Shown here one piece after another: positions 14,254-14,428 of a stretch of 14,428 nt of DNA. A program made the position numbers and the translations under genes. Below the pieces are notes generated by a model. It saw nothing but the letters and a program-made list of their open reading frames with translations. It did not search any database and had not been told where the DNA came from. Source of the DNA: an uncultured Paenibacillaceae bacterium (GTDB lineage Bacteria > Bacillota > Bacilli > Paenibacillales > CALAME01); assembly GCA_937983035.1 (NCBI GenBank), contig CALKAN010000448.1, positions 1 to 14,428 on the forward strand. Direction: 5' to 3'. How positions within the stretch are numbered: the first letter of the stretch is position 1; each line of letters starts with the position of its first letter.

Positions 14254-14428
14254 CGCATGAAAAGGAGTTTCTGGAGCGGCAGCCGAAGCAATGCCGATCC
14301 TCTCGATTACGGATTGCCATTCTCAGTCTTTGCATCAGATGATAACTTTTATCTAATTCATCATCCAATCTCAAGAGTTCATGAACGACTTGTGCTTGTG
14401 TCATTTTATAATAAAAACCATAAAACTT
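14171..14428 (-). pseudogene. Open frame running off the right edge; possible upstream part of a frameshifted gene
   Basis: A frame is open from the window edge (14428) to a stop at 14171. Its first part, from an internal ATG at 14402-14404, reads as a charged helical segment (TQAQVVHELLRLDDELDKSY...LRMAIRNRE), which looks protein-like. After about position 14310 the frame reads as Cys/Arg-rich non-protein-like sequence, exactly where the CorB-like frame takes over. A shift of one base near 14305-14322 would join the two. I do not recognise the segment, and it lacks the membrane helices expected for the CorB-like N-terminus, so it may instead be the end of another gene. No ribosome binding site precedes the ATG. 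Confidence 0.3.

Noticed and set aside
1..14428. CRISPR arrays, tRNA/rRNA genes, insertion sequences, phage genes
   Set aside because: No regularly spaced repeats, cloverleaf or rRNA-like sequence, transposase or integrase frames were seen; the window is core chromosome.

Overview
The window is a chromosomal segment from an endospore-forming Firmicute of the order Bacillales. Full-length spo0A and spoIVB, the dxs-tlyA-argR-recN-spoIVB block typical of sporulating Firmicutes, AGGAGG-type ribosome binding sites and moderate GC all point this way. A SteA-type gene set and a CorB/DUF21-like fragment, neither of which I recall beside this block in B. subtilis, suggest a Paenibacillaceae-like lineage. 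That placement is inference.

Layout, left to right. (1) 1-1950, minus strand: branched-chain 2-oxoacid dehydrogenase genes, lpdV followed by the start of the E1-alpha gene, which has its own sigma-A-type promoter in the 181-base gap. (2) 2206-2496, plus strand: a small DUF2627 membrane protein, convergent with the next block and sharing a 12-bp hairpin with it. (3) 2510-5808, minus strand: a compact four-gene operon, SteA-like protein, MctB/SteB-like membrane protein, family-2 glycosyltransferase, and MraY/WecA-like polyprenyl-phosphate sugar-1-phosphate transferase, with gene overlaps. (4) 5809-6069: a regulatory region with a textbook sigma-H promoter for spo0A, two 0A boxes, a perfect palindrome, and a sigma-G-like promoter candidate facing steA. 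(5) 6070-6861, plus strand: spo0A, convergent with spoIVB, whereas in B. subtilis the two are codirectional. (6) 6977-13865, minus strand: dxs, tlyA, terminator, an unrecognised one-TM protein, argR, recN, spoIVB, terminator. (7) 13846-14428: a CorB/CNNM-like gene that looks 5'-truncated or frameshifted, overlapped by an open frame running off the edge.

How the genes relate: spo0A (master switch of sporulation) and spoIVB (forespore signalling protease leading to sigma-K activation) sit beside housekeeping genes for isoprenoid precursors, ribosome methylation, arginine control and recombination repair. Most notable is the steA-steB-GT2-GT4 operon, divergent from spo0A across a region with Spo0A-type and sporulation-sigma-like sites. 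It looks like an envelope or cell-separation module that could be tied to sporulation. That link is a hypothesis from context.
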